From positions 184,559-248,558 of the forward strand of contig JH720389.1 in assembly GCA_000231825.2 (NCBI GenBank): DNA of 64,000 bases, written 5' to 3'. The position numbers and the translations under genes are program-made. This document shows, one piece after another, positions 28,120-39,858 of this stretch (the first letter of the stretch is position 1; the number at the start of each line of letters is the position of its first letter). This DNA is from Tetrahymena elliotti 4EA (taxonomy: Eukaryota > Ciliophora > Oligohymenophorea > Hymenostomatida > Tetrahymenidae). A model generated the notes under the pieces. It saw only the letters and a list, made by a program, of their open reading frames with translations, did not search any database and was not told the origin of the DNA.

Positions 28120-29577
28120 ATGAGATTGAGAATATCCGAAAATTAATCTAACCAAGAAAGCCATCTAATGGTAATTTTTAGACACCATTTCTTTTTTCCA
28201 AAAGAAATCAATTACTTATTTTTAATAAATTTTTATTTTTAAATTTATTCATTCTTATTAAGATATACATATTTATTTATGACATACTTTGATTAATATT
28301 TTTCAAAGAATCTGTTAAAATTGTTTTTTAAATATTAGATAAAATATCTTTATTTCAAAGCTATTCAACCTTTTGCTTTTTTTATTATAAAAAATATTAG
28401 GCTAATTTGTTTTTTATTAATAGTTAAATGTAACTTTATTAGAAGAGATAGGAGGAGAAGAAGTTATTGTAGATATTATTAATAATGTTAAATAATTTAT
28501 TGAAGAAAAAGATGAGATTATGAGTGAGGTTTTATATGCTAAGGGAATAAATTTAAATGAGACTACATTAAAAGGAATAGTAAATTTCCTAAAATTCATC
28601 CTTATAGATCCAACTATATATTAGCAAAAAATATTAATAGATAATGTTTAACCTTTTGAATTTTAATATTTGGATTTCTTTAGAATAAAATTCATTTTAG
28701 AAAAGTAATTTAGGTTAAAAAATTGGAGTGAATTTAATATTTAATAAGCACTATTTAGATTTGAGTAATTCAGATTTTTGATCATAAAAACTCCTCCCTT
28801 TTATTAAAAAGTAATTGAATCTTCTCAAATACAAAAAGAAATTATAGAAGAAGTATTTTCCTGTCTAAAAAGAAATAATTATATTTACCATTTATGCATT
28901 ACCAACAAACTTAAATTAGAAACTATCCATTTTTTTGCTTCAGAATTATTCAAGTTTCTGGTTATTCCTCTACAAAATAGAGAGTTTTTTTCCATTCTTA
29001 AACCCTTTAGATAACATAAATAAATAATGAGCATTGAATTCTTTGAAATATTTGAGTCATAAATCATTGATATCCTTAAATTCTATCAATTTAATGAATA
29101 TTTTATCATAGAGATAAAAAAAAAGATTAAAATTTTGCTTGAAATTGAGAATATTAAGCCCTCTTTAGCAAAGCAGTTTCCTATGAACTCTCTTATAAAT
29201 ATTCAATAAAATATTTTAGAACTTTTTGAGGAACAACTATAAATATCTTAAACTATTGAAAAAGAGACTCTATAGCAAGTAGTTAAGATGTAAATATTTA
29301 AATTTTAAAATATATTTTGAACTTATTTAAAAATAAAACTAGTTTATTATTTGATTCTTTAGGTGAATTAACCAATGATATAATGCCAATTTATTTACCC
29401 ATATGGGATTTATAAGCAGTAAAAATATGGTTTAGACTTGACAGCCTTTGGATGGAAACTTTTAGATAAGGTGTGGAAAAATACTTAAAAGATCAGGATG
29501 TGAAAAATATTGAGTTATAAAAAGAAATAAATTTAAATTTAAAACAGTATTTTTAAATGATTTTCTAGTTAAAGTGA
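28120..29577 (+). CDS. Protein with N-terminal degenerate globin-like segment
   Basis: Model exons are 28120-28170, 28424-29289 and 29343-29577 (introns 253 and 53 nt), giving 383 residues in consistent phase. Exons 2 and 3 are secure; the 17-codon first exon is chosen because it supplies an ATG, a GTAA donor and the right phase. Right after exon 1 comes TLLEEIGGEEVIVDIINNV, closely resembling the helix A-B start of the truncated haemoglobin fold in the neighbouring gene. No proximal His is apparent downstream. The rest is helical and Ile/Leu/Phe/Lys-rich, possibly further divergent copies of the same fold (for example VIESSQIQKEIIEEVFSCL). The tandem position suggests local duplication, but the two proteins are otherwise very different. 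Function unknown. Confidence 0.65.
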
Positions 29578-30511
29578 AATACTTATAAGCATATAAAATA
29601 AAATTATATTAATCATGCTATAGTATCTTTATTTTAATTTTGTACATAATAAATTTTGCTCTTGATACTTGATGACAAATATGAAATAAATAAATATACT
29701 AAAATAAATTAATTACTTTCTAATATTTTATTTACAATTTTTTTACTTCAATTTCTATTTTCTTAAATTTATTTACTTTGTTTACTTTTTTAATTTTAAT
29801 TCCCTTGTTTAATTTAATAATTTAATTCCTTAATTATGCTGAAGTTTTCAAAGCAACTAATAATATTTTTATTTCTTAAATTTAAATTTTTCTCTTTAGT
29901 AAAAGATTTATAATATTTAAATATTAATTCTCAAAACATTCTCAAAATTATAAAATCTATGGTCTGTAACTTTCTCTGAGTTTGACTAAGTTGATTTAAT
30001 ATTTTATTTTAAATTCCTTAATTTTTTTCTCATACATGAAACCAAAGTATTGTCTTAAACAAAATGGAGGCAAAAATGGGTTTACAGCATATAAATTACA
30101 TTTGTCTCATGAAATGAATAAGGAAGACTTACAACCAAATTTTTAATTTTACAATTTTATTATTATAAATTATAAATGAAATTTAGTTTAAGACTTAAAA
30201 GGCTAAAACAATGAATAAAGCAGAGTGCTTAATACATTTTTTTTACTAAAAAACGAAAAGATTCGATAAGTTAATTTAAGAAAAAGTTTGACAAACGATT
30301 ATATAATGTGTAAATTTTAAAATTGAAAAGAACAATTATTTAAAAATGGACTTGGTAATTTATTTATTGGTTCTTTTTCATGAATAATTTATTATAATAT
30401 TAGATATTTTTTTTATTTACATGATTTAAATATTTTGAATTTATTAATAAAATATTTACAGAGTAAAACTTTTGTTATTTTTTTATTTTGGGCTCACAAT
30501 TTATCTTTTAT
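29578..30511. other. Intergenic (convergent), no gene seen
   Basis: A/T-rich region between the 3' ends of the second globin-like gene and the oxidoreductase. It must contain both transcript ends, but no defined terminator is recognisable. Confidence 0.5.
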
Positions 30512-32880
30512 TCAAAGGCCAGATTTTACTTTCAAACCTGATGAAGTAAAGATATTGTCTAATACTAGATGAAGATAAGAGTTACTTTCAGTGCACAAAT
30601 TAAATCTATCTTCTGAAGTGTCATATTCTACTTATCCATTTTTTAGCTTGACCATGTATTGAATTTGATAATCATAAGAAGTTAGATTCTTATCAAAGCT
30701 AAGTTTGTGACTTAAAGGTTAAAATGATTTTTTGTTTGCTTATTTTATTGAGGCACAATAAAGCTTAAAGTCTTTGAATTATATATGAGGATGAATGAAC
30801 CATGTTAGTTTTATTTGAGTGTCATTTTCAAAGGTGATAAGTGCCTCTGAATAGAAAGTTTAATCTGTTTCCATACTTGAATATAGTTCAACTTCAATAG
30901 ATGAATTCAAAATGAGTTTACTTTCTAATCTCCCTTCAATTTGATCAAATATTGGGTTATTCTAATCATAAATCTCATTGTAGCTGAGATGTGAGGAATT
31001 TAAAATGTGATATTATTATTTTTTATTTAATGTTTCTGTTTACTCTTCAGACGAAGCTTAATTTCTTTTCACTTAAAATTTAGATAAAGTTAATGCAAGA
31101 TGAAGAGGGTAGCAGAATCTGTCAAGACCACACCCTCCTTAATTAGGATCGAATATTCTACCATTGGTAGAAAATGGTTTAGGTCTAACGAAATGTGATT
31201 ATATCTTTTTGATAAGACCAAATTCACCATCCTAAATTCTTTATACAACATCTTAGATAGCAGGATGGTGAATATAATGCCAGCCAAAAAATATTCTGTC
31301 TGACCCACTTTAATTTTGTTATTAAATTTTCTTGGAGCGCTCTAAAAATTTGAAAGCACAATCATAATTAGCAAAAGCAGGTTTTTCTGCAAGAACATAA
31401 TTCTTAGATTTTTCAACTTAGATGAACTTGAGCATTTCATCTTCTTTTCTTTTTCCAGGTAAAGAAGGTACATAGGCTACACCATCAAAGTTCTTAACCA
31501 ATTCTTAAATATTAGAATAATAGTTAACTCCTTAAGATTTATTTTAATCATAGGTGACTCTTCCTTTGCTTTCATTTGATGTGTAAAAAGATGAAAGGTA
31601 AGAATTTTTAATCTTTTTAAGTGGATCAAATAAGGCTTCTTAGTTAATAGTTGCTGTTCCAGTTGTGCAAAATTATACTTTTTAGCCAAAGAGCTAATCA
31701 AATTTTGTGTCTATGTTAATAGTGCATATAGTAGGTACAATTTTCGAGTCTTAAATACAGTTATCAATAGCTGATGAATTGGAAGAAACTGGCTCTGCCA
31801 CTTATTCTTACTTCAAGATCAAATATTTCTCCTTATGCTACTACTCAATAGCCTTAGTTATAAAAATTGGCTTTAATTATTAACTGCCTTTATTAGCAAA
31901 AGCTTCTTAGCATAACTCTCCCATTTTTTTAAGATAAATGAGCTTTTCAAGATATTCATTTTCTAAAATATTTTCTCTTAAATTTAGCTTATCTTCAATG
32001 AATTAGTTTATTTCTTCTGTAACTTACTTTACTACAGGGTTATCATTAAATATCATGAAGCATAAGCTCTCAGAATAAGTATCAACACAGTAGCGATAAC
32101 CCGAAAATATAGATGGGTCTACTATTTCAAAATGAACATAAGCTTCACTGCTTGCAAGACGAGCATTTATATGATTATCAGCAATGCTTTTTATTTCTAT
32201 AATAGGATCATAATTTGAAATAAATGAAAAGATTGAAATGCATTTCAGAATGTTTTAACCTTTAACAGAGATTTCTTTTATTTTTTATCCATTTATTCTT
32301 TCTTTTGTTTTTTGCAACTCAAATCTACATTAAATTACACTGTAGCATTTTGTACCTCTCAGCTCTTAAAGTTCAAATGAAGAAAAAGTGCTATTTATGT
32401 CTATAAAGATAAAAGAATTATCTTCATCCTATTTATAAATCTTAAGAGTATCCTTAATTGAGCTTGATTCTTAGAATTTAGCATTTCTCTCTATTAATTA
32501 CTAAACTATATGATTGTACCATTTTGATTTTGGTTCAGTGTGAAGGAGATAAAATTTCAAGTTTGACATTGATTTAATGATCAAAGAGTTATTATTATGG
32601 AACTAAGTCTGTAGATTTAATTAGGTAGATGTCTAAAGAAACAAGAATAATTTTAAGAACTTTTGCTGGTTTTGAAGCTTTTTTTTGAAAGGAGTTTAAA
32701 TATTTTTTTAAAGAATGTTTAAGTTATCCTTAATATATAAAATCAAGTGAATATCTTTTTCTTCTAACTTTTGTTTTTTCAATAAATTTTGATATTTCTC
32801 AAGAAATATTCCTATATTTATGATCTAAGTCCTACTCTTTCAATTAATTCATTCCAGATTTGTTCTAAATTGTTATTCAT
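30512..32880 (-). CDS. Gfo/Idh/MocA-family oxidoreductase with long N-terminal extension
   Basis: Exon 1 is 32880-32836 and exon 2 is 32767-30512, separated by a 68-nt intron, giving 766 residues. Residues from about 375 to the end form a complete-length Gfo/Idh/MocA module: a Rossmann beta strand and nucleotide loop (VQFCTTGTATINQEA), the dinucleotide-domain signature Lys in AEKPAFANY near 473, the linker FGWHYIHHPAIQDVV, and GGCGLDRFCYPLH near 557, whose Asp and His match the catalytic pair of the family. Such enzymes oxidise or reduce sugars, inositols or diols with NAD(P). The closest eukaryotic relatives by pattern are dihydrodiol dehydrogenase-like proteins. Residues 1 to about 370 have no domain I recognise. 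The first exon and intron are inferred from phase: the ATG frame otherwise meets TGA after 33 codons. Confidence 0.85.
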
Positions 32881-33782
32881 GAACAAAAAAGCAAATTTAT
32901 TAGCTTGTAAATGATCTATTAATTTTGCTACTCATTTAATACACAGAGATTTTACTTTGATTTTAAATTTATATAAACATGTACACATTTTAATTTTACA
33001 TCGATGTCGTACTATTTTAATTCATGATTTTAAAGTTTAAGATGATCCTAAAATTATAAATATTTTCTAGAGTTATCCTTCGAAGCAGAATAAATATTTT
33101 CAAAAAATAATAAAAATGATGAAATCAAATAATTTAAAAAATAAGTTCTAATTTAAATTATTTAAAAATACATTCAAATTATAATAAAAAGCTAATTTGA
33201 AAAATGTTAAAAAATTTACATAGCAAAAAGAGTAAAATTTATTTCTTTTTACCTTTTGTTTTTTTAATTTTTCTAAAGATTAAATTTTATGCAATTTGAT
33301 GTTAGAAAGATTCTGCACTTTTTCTAAATTGTTTAAAAAGTAAATTATACGTAAAAAACTCGAAATCGATCATATATTAATTGTCATATAATTATTTCTG
33401 GAAATAAATCCTACACTTATAATTAACATTTTTTCTGACAGAGCATTAATCATTTATTTTATATTTACACAAATAATTTTGTAATTTGATCAATAATCAA
33501 GCATATTAATTGAATTCCATTATTTAAATATTTATTTTTAAATATTGCCAATTAGCTACTTTATTTTTATCATAAATAATTAATTTCAATTTATTTGCTT
33601 TTTATCCTATATTAATAGTTTCAAAATTAGATTATTATTACTTTTTATTCTAGAAAATAGACTTAAAAAATTAAAATATTTCACTGAAATTCAGTCAAAA
33701 ATTGTTTTTAAACATACTTTTAGCCAAAAAATATCTTAAAAATTATAAAAAAAACTTTAAATTTTAATTTATTAAATTTTTT
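32881..33782. other. Divergent intergenic region, no gene seen
   Basis: Between the divergently transcribed oxidoreductase and tail-anchored genes, so it should hold both promoters. It is nearly all A/T with no recognisable element. A 26-codon ATG frame at 32934-32857 (-) overlaps the oxidoreductase start and may be a leader ORF or chance. Confidence 0.4.
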
Positions 33783-34222
33783 ATGAACATGTAAAACATT
33801 TTTGAAAGAAAATCTAGAAGTGTAATTACTTAATCAGAAGAGTAAATGCTATCTCTTGTTGGCAATCATATTTAAAAAAAACTTATCTCTGAGAATATGG
33901 ACAACATAAGGTATAATTTAAATTATTTTTAAATTGTATTAAATTCTATTTTATAAGCCTTGATGATGACAGTCATTAGATTTTAGAGCAAATGGTGAAA
34001 GATAGAAAGCTTTATGAGGAAATTAAATGTATGCATAGGGATTTATTTAAGAAATAACAAAATTTAGACATATAAAAAGGAAAATTTATCTAAGATAAAG
34101 GTTTTACCTAATCTGAAAAGAAAGGCTAGAAAATCAGATTCTAAAGTTTTTTACCCTTTTTTTAAATTGCAATAATTTTAGTGGCTTTGAAACTAATTAT
34201 TTATATTATGTATAAATTGTGA
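33783..34222 (+). CDS. Small tail-anchored membrane protein, 130 residues
   Basis: Exons 33783-33910 and 33958-34222 around a 47-nt intron; the split AG|C codon rejoins cleanly. The soluble part is a charged amphipathic helix (LISENMDNIRSLDDDSHQIL, then VKDRKLYEEIKCMHRDLF). The protein ends in a single hydrophobic segment, FFQIAIILVALKLIIYIMY, followed by two residues. This size and topology are those of SNAREs and other tail-anchored ER/Golgi proteins; a Q-SNARE is possible but the heptad register with a central Gln is not clear enough to assign. Two ATGs lie two codons apart in frame; the first is used. Confidence 0.75.
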
Positions 34223-34460
34223 ACAATTATTTAAAGATGAACATTTAAGATTTAATTGTGATTAGTAAAATAAAAAATCTATTTAGATTTATAAGTTATC
34301 TGTAATATCATATTTAATTCAAAAATCTAAACAAGAAATTAATTGTTATTAAATTTCATACATTTTTTTTGTTAAGCAAGAGCAAAGTAGAATTAAATTT
34401 TTAGATTTAAAAACTAAATATTTAACTTCATCCAAAAAAATACCTTAAACATATAAGATT

Positions 34461-35883
34461 ATGAAGTGCTTTGAAGCTATTATTAAGAATAGATCTGGAA
34501 AAGCTGTAAAGATTATAAAATAAAATGAATCAAAAACAGATTAATCTCATAGTAGCTAAAATAATAAACCAAGTGCTTCTAGTATTTTGTAAAAGAAAAA
34601 AAACTAAGGCTATTACCAATTTAATGAGAAGGAGCAATCGTTTTCAATGCAATTAAGGTATAAAGGACATTATTTTAAAAAACACACATTTATTTTTAAA
34701 CAAAAATAATAGGAAATGTGAAATAAGCTACTTAGTAGAAGATGCAATTTACCATTTAAATAGTTTACAAAAGCTTAAAAAAATATCAGTAAATATAGAG
34801 TAAAAATGAATATAAAAACTAATAAAAGCATAAATTATTATCCTAAAATAAAGCATAAATAAAGTCACTCTAAAGGATTTCTAATAAATTTTTAATGGAA
34901 TACAAAAATAAGATAGTTTATTTGAGCTTGAACTCTTTCTATAGTATATTTCAGTTTTAGATTAAAGTTTTTTAGATTTAATAAGATACTTATTACTAGC
35001 CAGAGTTCTTCATGTTTTGACATCTATTAATCTCTTCAATATTTAGAAACAATAAATTAGCAAGGGCTCTTTATTTTCACTTTAGAGATGAGGTTTATTT
35101 AAGATATCTTTATTTATTAAAAACATAAGTTTTTTTATTAAAAGTAATGGTGCCAACAAACTTACTTCATTAAGAACTCCTAACTTTTAAGTTTTGTTTT
35201 CTAAATAAAACTAGTTAAAATATTTAGAAATCAATTTACCGTAATCAATTATTTTGTCTCTATGCTTTTGACTTAAAAAATAATCATAGATGTAAAGAGA
35301 TAGATGATGAATTTATCTTTGAGCTTTCTAAAGGAATTTCCTAACTAAATAACTTAGAACAAATTAAACTAGATGTTAGGTATTTCTTAATTATTAAAAG
35401 TCCCATAATAAAAGCATAATATTATTAATAGTAGGAATAATATTACTTTTAATGGAATTTCAGATTACATGAATTCATTCAATAATTTAAGCAAATTAGA
35501 AGAGTTTAACTTAAATTTAAAGTATATTCTTTTAAATTATTTTAAAATTTGAATCTCAATTAAAACCTAATAGTTGGAACTAATAGCTTGGATATCATTC
35601 AGCATAATTTATAGTTTAAAGTTTATTTTAATTCAAAAAAATTAAAGTTCTCAGACTTTAAATAGCGTAAGAATAATAGTTAAAAAATATTTTAACTTAT
35701 TAAATAATTATCTAAAAATAGTTAATCAGGTATACAATATAATCAATGGATTGATTTAGCATAGCAATTTTTATTTTTGGTTTACTTGGATGAATTTGAC
35801 ATTTAAACAGGGTAATTAAACTTAATCTACTTTTAAGAGCTCAAATTTAAAATAATTTTGTCTAAAAATTAGTTATGGTTTGA
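34461..35883 (+). CDS. Leucine-rich-repeat-like protein, multi-exon (one junction unresolved)
   Basis: Supported exons include 34461-34669 (MKCFEAIIKNRSGKAV...), one from the GGAAATG near 34712 to 34799, one from 34854, blocks around 35279-35381 and 35435-35522, one from about 35573 to 35730, and a last exon 35811-35883. Several introns are 50-85 nt. Repeated segments such as LFELELFLQYISVLDQ, LNNLEQIKLDVSRNNITFNG and FKKIKVLRLQIAQ follow the ciliate LRR pattern (LxxLxLxL...NxI...G). The link near 35030-35150 could not be resolved: the reading frame must change there and no clean GT...AG pair fits, so the gene may be damaged or have a non-standard junction. LRR solenoids are protein-binding scaffolds; partner unknown. 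The composition is similar to the minus-strand LRR gene at 38212-39858. Confidence 0.5.
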
Positions 35884-36427
35884 AGCATATTTAAACTATA
35901 TATGAAAGGATAGCCTAGGTTAAATTGCTAATATATATGAATACACTTTTTCTCAAAGCATATTTTAAAAATATAGCTCCTTATTTATATCCTTAACTAG
36001 TTAATCCGATTTACAATCATTGGGATTTATTTTATTGAAATAATTTAAATGATTTAAATGACGTTTCGTTTTACAAAATCTTTAATAAAATGACATAAAA
36101 AAAGGTAAGATTTATTCTAGAAATTTAAAATTAATATGACAACTTAACTTTATTTAATTTAAATAAAAAGAGATCTAATTTTTGTCTCTTAAATATGTTT
36201 TATTTCTGGCTAATTAATAATAAATTTTATGCTAATAACATAATAGAATGTAGAAAAATGTGTGTAATTTTAAATGTGTAATGATTGTAGATAGTTTATA
36301 AATATTTTGAATTTCAAATATAAAATAAATATTGATTTATAATAATTATGTCATCTGTCTCATTAAAAAGTAAAAATAAATTTTGATCAAAAAAACAAAA
36401 ACAAAAATACTGAAAGTAGATCTTAAG
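35884..36427. other. Intergenic, no gene seen
   Basis: A/T-rich spacer. An ATG at about 36348 opens only 13 codons before TGA and is not used in the downstream model. Confidence 0.45.
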
Positions 36428-38030
36428 ATGATAGAGGGTTTCTAATCTAAAAAACTAAAGTAACAAAATTTTTGTTAAACACATTTATTAACTCATTCTA
36501 AAATTTAATAACTAAATCATTAATAGTGAAGGTAAAGATCAGCTTTACAATTTTGGTAATGCTATGCATTCTATCCAGAACTTCCAATCAGACAATCATA
36601 AATAATTAGGCAAACTAGGTCAGACACAAACAACTAATTTTTTAAATCAATATCCAAATAATTAAAAACCTTAAACCGAAATGCTGCAAAGCTTATTCGA
36701 TAAAAAACAATTTAGCTAATTAAATGCATTTTATAGGTATATAATATTGATTAATAAAAAAATTTCCATTAAATTTTTGAATAATAGATAAGAGATAGGG
36801 GTAGAATATTCTAATCAAACAAATTATTTAGAATAAGTAAAAAGAACTTAACCAGAAAGTTAAGTAAAATTAAAATTAATAATATTTATTTCTGATTTAC
36901 TCAAATATACAACTAGACAGACAACAATTTATCTCATTAAACTATTTAAGCAAATGAAAATCCAATTAGAACACAGACATTAAGTTTTGTGTTAAACCTG
37001 AATAAATTCAAAAAATTTTGCCATAAATTCAACGAGTTTGATAATTTTGAGAAGAAATTACTCTTGTACAGTTTTATCAGGAATTAAAAGACAGCTAAAT
37101 TATAGTTAAACGAAATAGATTCTTTTATAAATATAACTGATTAAAAATAATTGATGACAATTTTACAAAATAAAAGTTTAAATGATGAATTTCAAAATTT
37201 CATAATTTAATAAATCAAATATTCAAAATCTTTGCATGAATAATTATAATAGTTTATTTGCCAAGCAAGCCATGTTGATTAAAAAAATTAAATTTTAAAT
37301 GAAGAAGTTTTCTAGAAAAATAAATACAATTTTATCAACTATCTATATTAATTACAAGATGAAAAAATTTTCAAAAAATTCTAATAAAAAAATCAATAAC
37401 TGAGCAGTCCAGATAATAGATAGCACCATTCCATACCTTACTACTGTAAAAAATTTTTTATTTTCATTTAAAAAATAACAAATTTACCTTTAATTTTAGA
37501 TTATAACTGTATTATTAGAGATTTTACAAACAAATACAAACAGAATTAACAATTCTAATCAGTTAAATCATAAACGACATAACATTAACAAGGTAAATTA
37601 ATTAATAAATTTTTATCTTTGATGCTTAGTATTTTTAGATTAAAAAGAATTAGAAAAATCTTTAGAATTTCATTAAAATGAATATTTGTCTCCTAAGTCG
37701 GCTAGTATTTAAAATTCTGAATATCAAAATGCAAATATGAGTTAAGTTGGTATGATTTAAGATTAACTGCCTCAAGCTAGCAGTGTTTGTAGCAGTAAAA
37801 CCAATCCAAAAAATAATAAAAGAAAGAAAAATTTAGTGAACTAAATATTGTAAAAGATGTAAAAAATAGAAATCTAAAATTAATAAAATTAGGATTTTTA
37901 AAAGCTAAACAGCTAAGTTTTACTTGATATCCTTTCAGTTTTACAATCTTAAAGAGAAGCTTAAATAAATTTTAATAAATTGATTCATGAAAGCATTTAA
38001 GAATTCATGACTAATTCTAGAAATAATTGA
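36428..38030 (+). CDS. Gln/Asn-rich protein of unknown function, six exons
   Basis: Exons 36428-36459, 36527-36736, 36788-36863, 36917-37445, 37500-37592 and 37639-38030 give 443 residues, with introns of 67, 51, 53, 54 and 46 nt, all in phase. The N-terminus (MIEGFQSKKLNEGKDQLY) and C-terminus are polar and disordered. A central helical block at about 140-270 contains LNKFKKFCHKFNEFDNFEKK and repeated Gln-rich helices. The C-terminal third is Ser/Gln-rich with a basic patch (NNKRKKN), then a Leu/Gln coiled-coil-like end. No known domain or membrane segment is seen. It converges with the minus-strand LRR gene, leaving only 181 bp between stops, so transcript 3' ends may overlap. Confidence 0.75.
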
Positions 38031-38211
38031 TCAATCAATCATTTAAATTTATAAAATTATTTAAATTTAGGTAATGTAAAATTTTGATTTATGTCGTTTC
38101 TACAATCTATAAAATAAATACAACAAAATAATAGCTTTTAATATTTTTTATTTGTAATTGAGTATTCTTTCTTCTAAAGTCTAAAACACTTAACTCTTTT
38201 CTTTTAATTAC

Positions 38212-39858
38212 TCAAGATGTAAAGGAGTTATCAAATAATATGAGTCTTTTTATTTTATGAAAATTATTAATTAACTCTTTTTGGAAATTTAAGTTTTTAA
38301 TTTTTAGAGTTTTTAAATTTTTCATAGTTTTTAGCTAATATAATTATTCATCTAAAATACAATCATTATAACTTTAAAATATTAAATCAATATTCTCTAG
38401 AGTATCTTTGAGACAAATTAATGAATCAAGTGATTTTTGTTCAAATCTTCTGATACTTTCTACAACATGTAGTTATCTATTAGAAAAAGAATATTATAAT
38501 TAATACTATAAACATAAAGTTTGAGTTGAGTGTAGAGATTATAATGAGGAAGATATCGAATCACAAACCATTTCATTTAATAAATCAGCTTAGGAATTAT
38601 AAAAATGGAATTTTATTTTTTCAATATTTTCCAAATTTTACAAGGATTTTGTAATTTAATCTTATGAAAAGTTTTCTACTGTTTCTGATTCCTATGAAAG
38701 GTCAATTCCAAAAGAAAAATCTTGTATACATTCACAGTATTTCAGTTAATTTAAAATAGGAACAAAACTTTTTTAACTAATTTATAAATCTAATTTTGTT
38801 AGATTGCTAAAAGATTACATAAATTTAGTGAAAGATTTGATTTCTAAAAAGGTTTTTTCCTTATTAATAGTGTAGTAAGGATACAATTCATTTTATAAAT
38901 TAATATACAAAGATAGCTTTTATATTTTCTTCAATTATTGAAGACCTTCACAAACTGCATCGACTGTTTTTAGATCCTAATCAATTTAAGGAATAAAAAG
39001 AGATAATTATCTTAAATTGCTCCAATTTTTTATTTCTACTGCCAAATCAAATAAAAATTTAGACTATAAATTATTATAATTAATATCCAAGTAGAGGGAG
39101 GTTAAAGTTGTGCATTAAGAAATACCTTTAGCTATTTCTTCTGAATTATCAGAAGATAATCTGCATTGTTTCAAACATAAATGCAAAGTTTGAAGCTATT
39201 TTAGTCCAGATATCATGCTTGCAAGCTTTTTACTTCCTTTGTTTGATAAGCAGCAGCCTCCAAAATTTAAATTAATATCTTTTAATGTTTATATCTTGCT
39301 AATCTCTTCAAATAAATCAGCAGAGCTTGATTACTCAAAATCAAAAGTTTTAAACATAAGTTTTTGAATGTTTTTCATTTATTATAAGTTAAGACCTATT
39401 GATTTAGGTATAGTTTTATTCAGATTGTAGCATTCAATATTAAAAACTTCTATATTTTAAAATTCTACTATCTTTTAAAGTATTTAATCAGCTTTAGCCT
39501 TATTTAAATTAGAATCATTTAGTTTAAGGGTGAATTACTTTATATCAGGGCAAGATTCAAGAAAACAATCCATAAATTCTTTAATTTATTAAGTTTCAAT
39601 GTATACCTTGAAAATGGCAATTTGTAGATGTTCAATTTTTTAGAATTTTTTCAAAATTTACTTGATATTTTCATAAACATTATCACTTTTTATATTTATA
39701 GCCTATGAAATTTAAATTCTGATTATTTTACTTTCAAAGCGTATTTTCTAAAATTCTTTTTCTAGTTTATCGCTATCATTAAGAATCTAATCTCCTAATT
39801 AAATTTCTGGAGATGATATTTAGTTTTATATGTAAACGTTTTATACCTAAAAAAACAT
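38212..39858 (-). CDS. Leucine-rich-repeat protein, single exon, 548 residues
   Basis: One uninterrupted frame from ATG 39858 to TGA 38212. Successive repeats show the ribonuclease-inhibitor/ciliate LRR spacing: LKDINLNFGGCCLSNKGSKK, LQTLHLCLKQCRLSSDNSEE, LTSLYLDINYNNLQSKF, LRQLSLFIPQIDQDL, KIQKLSLYINLQNELY, then LKTLKIKNLNF at the end. At least eight repeats span most of the protein. There is no signal peptide or membrane helix, so it is probably cytosolic and protein-binding. It has no introns, unlike its plus-strand LRR-like neighbour (34461-35883), which is intron-rich; the pair bracket an unrelated gene in opposite orientation. Confidence 0.85.

Noticed and set aside
27935..28123. Plus-strand frame between the globin-like genes
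   Set aside because: Needs a non-ATG start or a late ATG, is dominated by Phe/Tyr/Ile typical of A/T noise, and does not join a neighbour.
32857..32934. Upstream ATG (minus strand) for the oxidoreductase
   Set aside because: It is in the same frame as exon 2 but meets TGA twice before it; no intron with correct phase and good sites removes both, while the ATG at 32880 splices cleanly.
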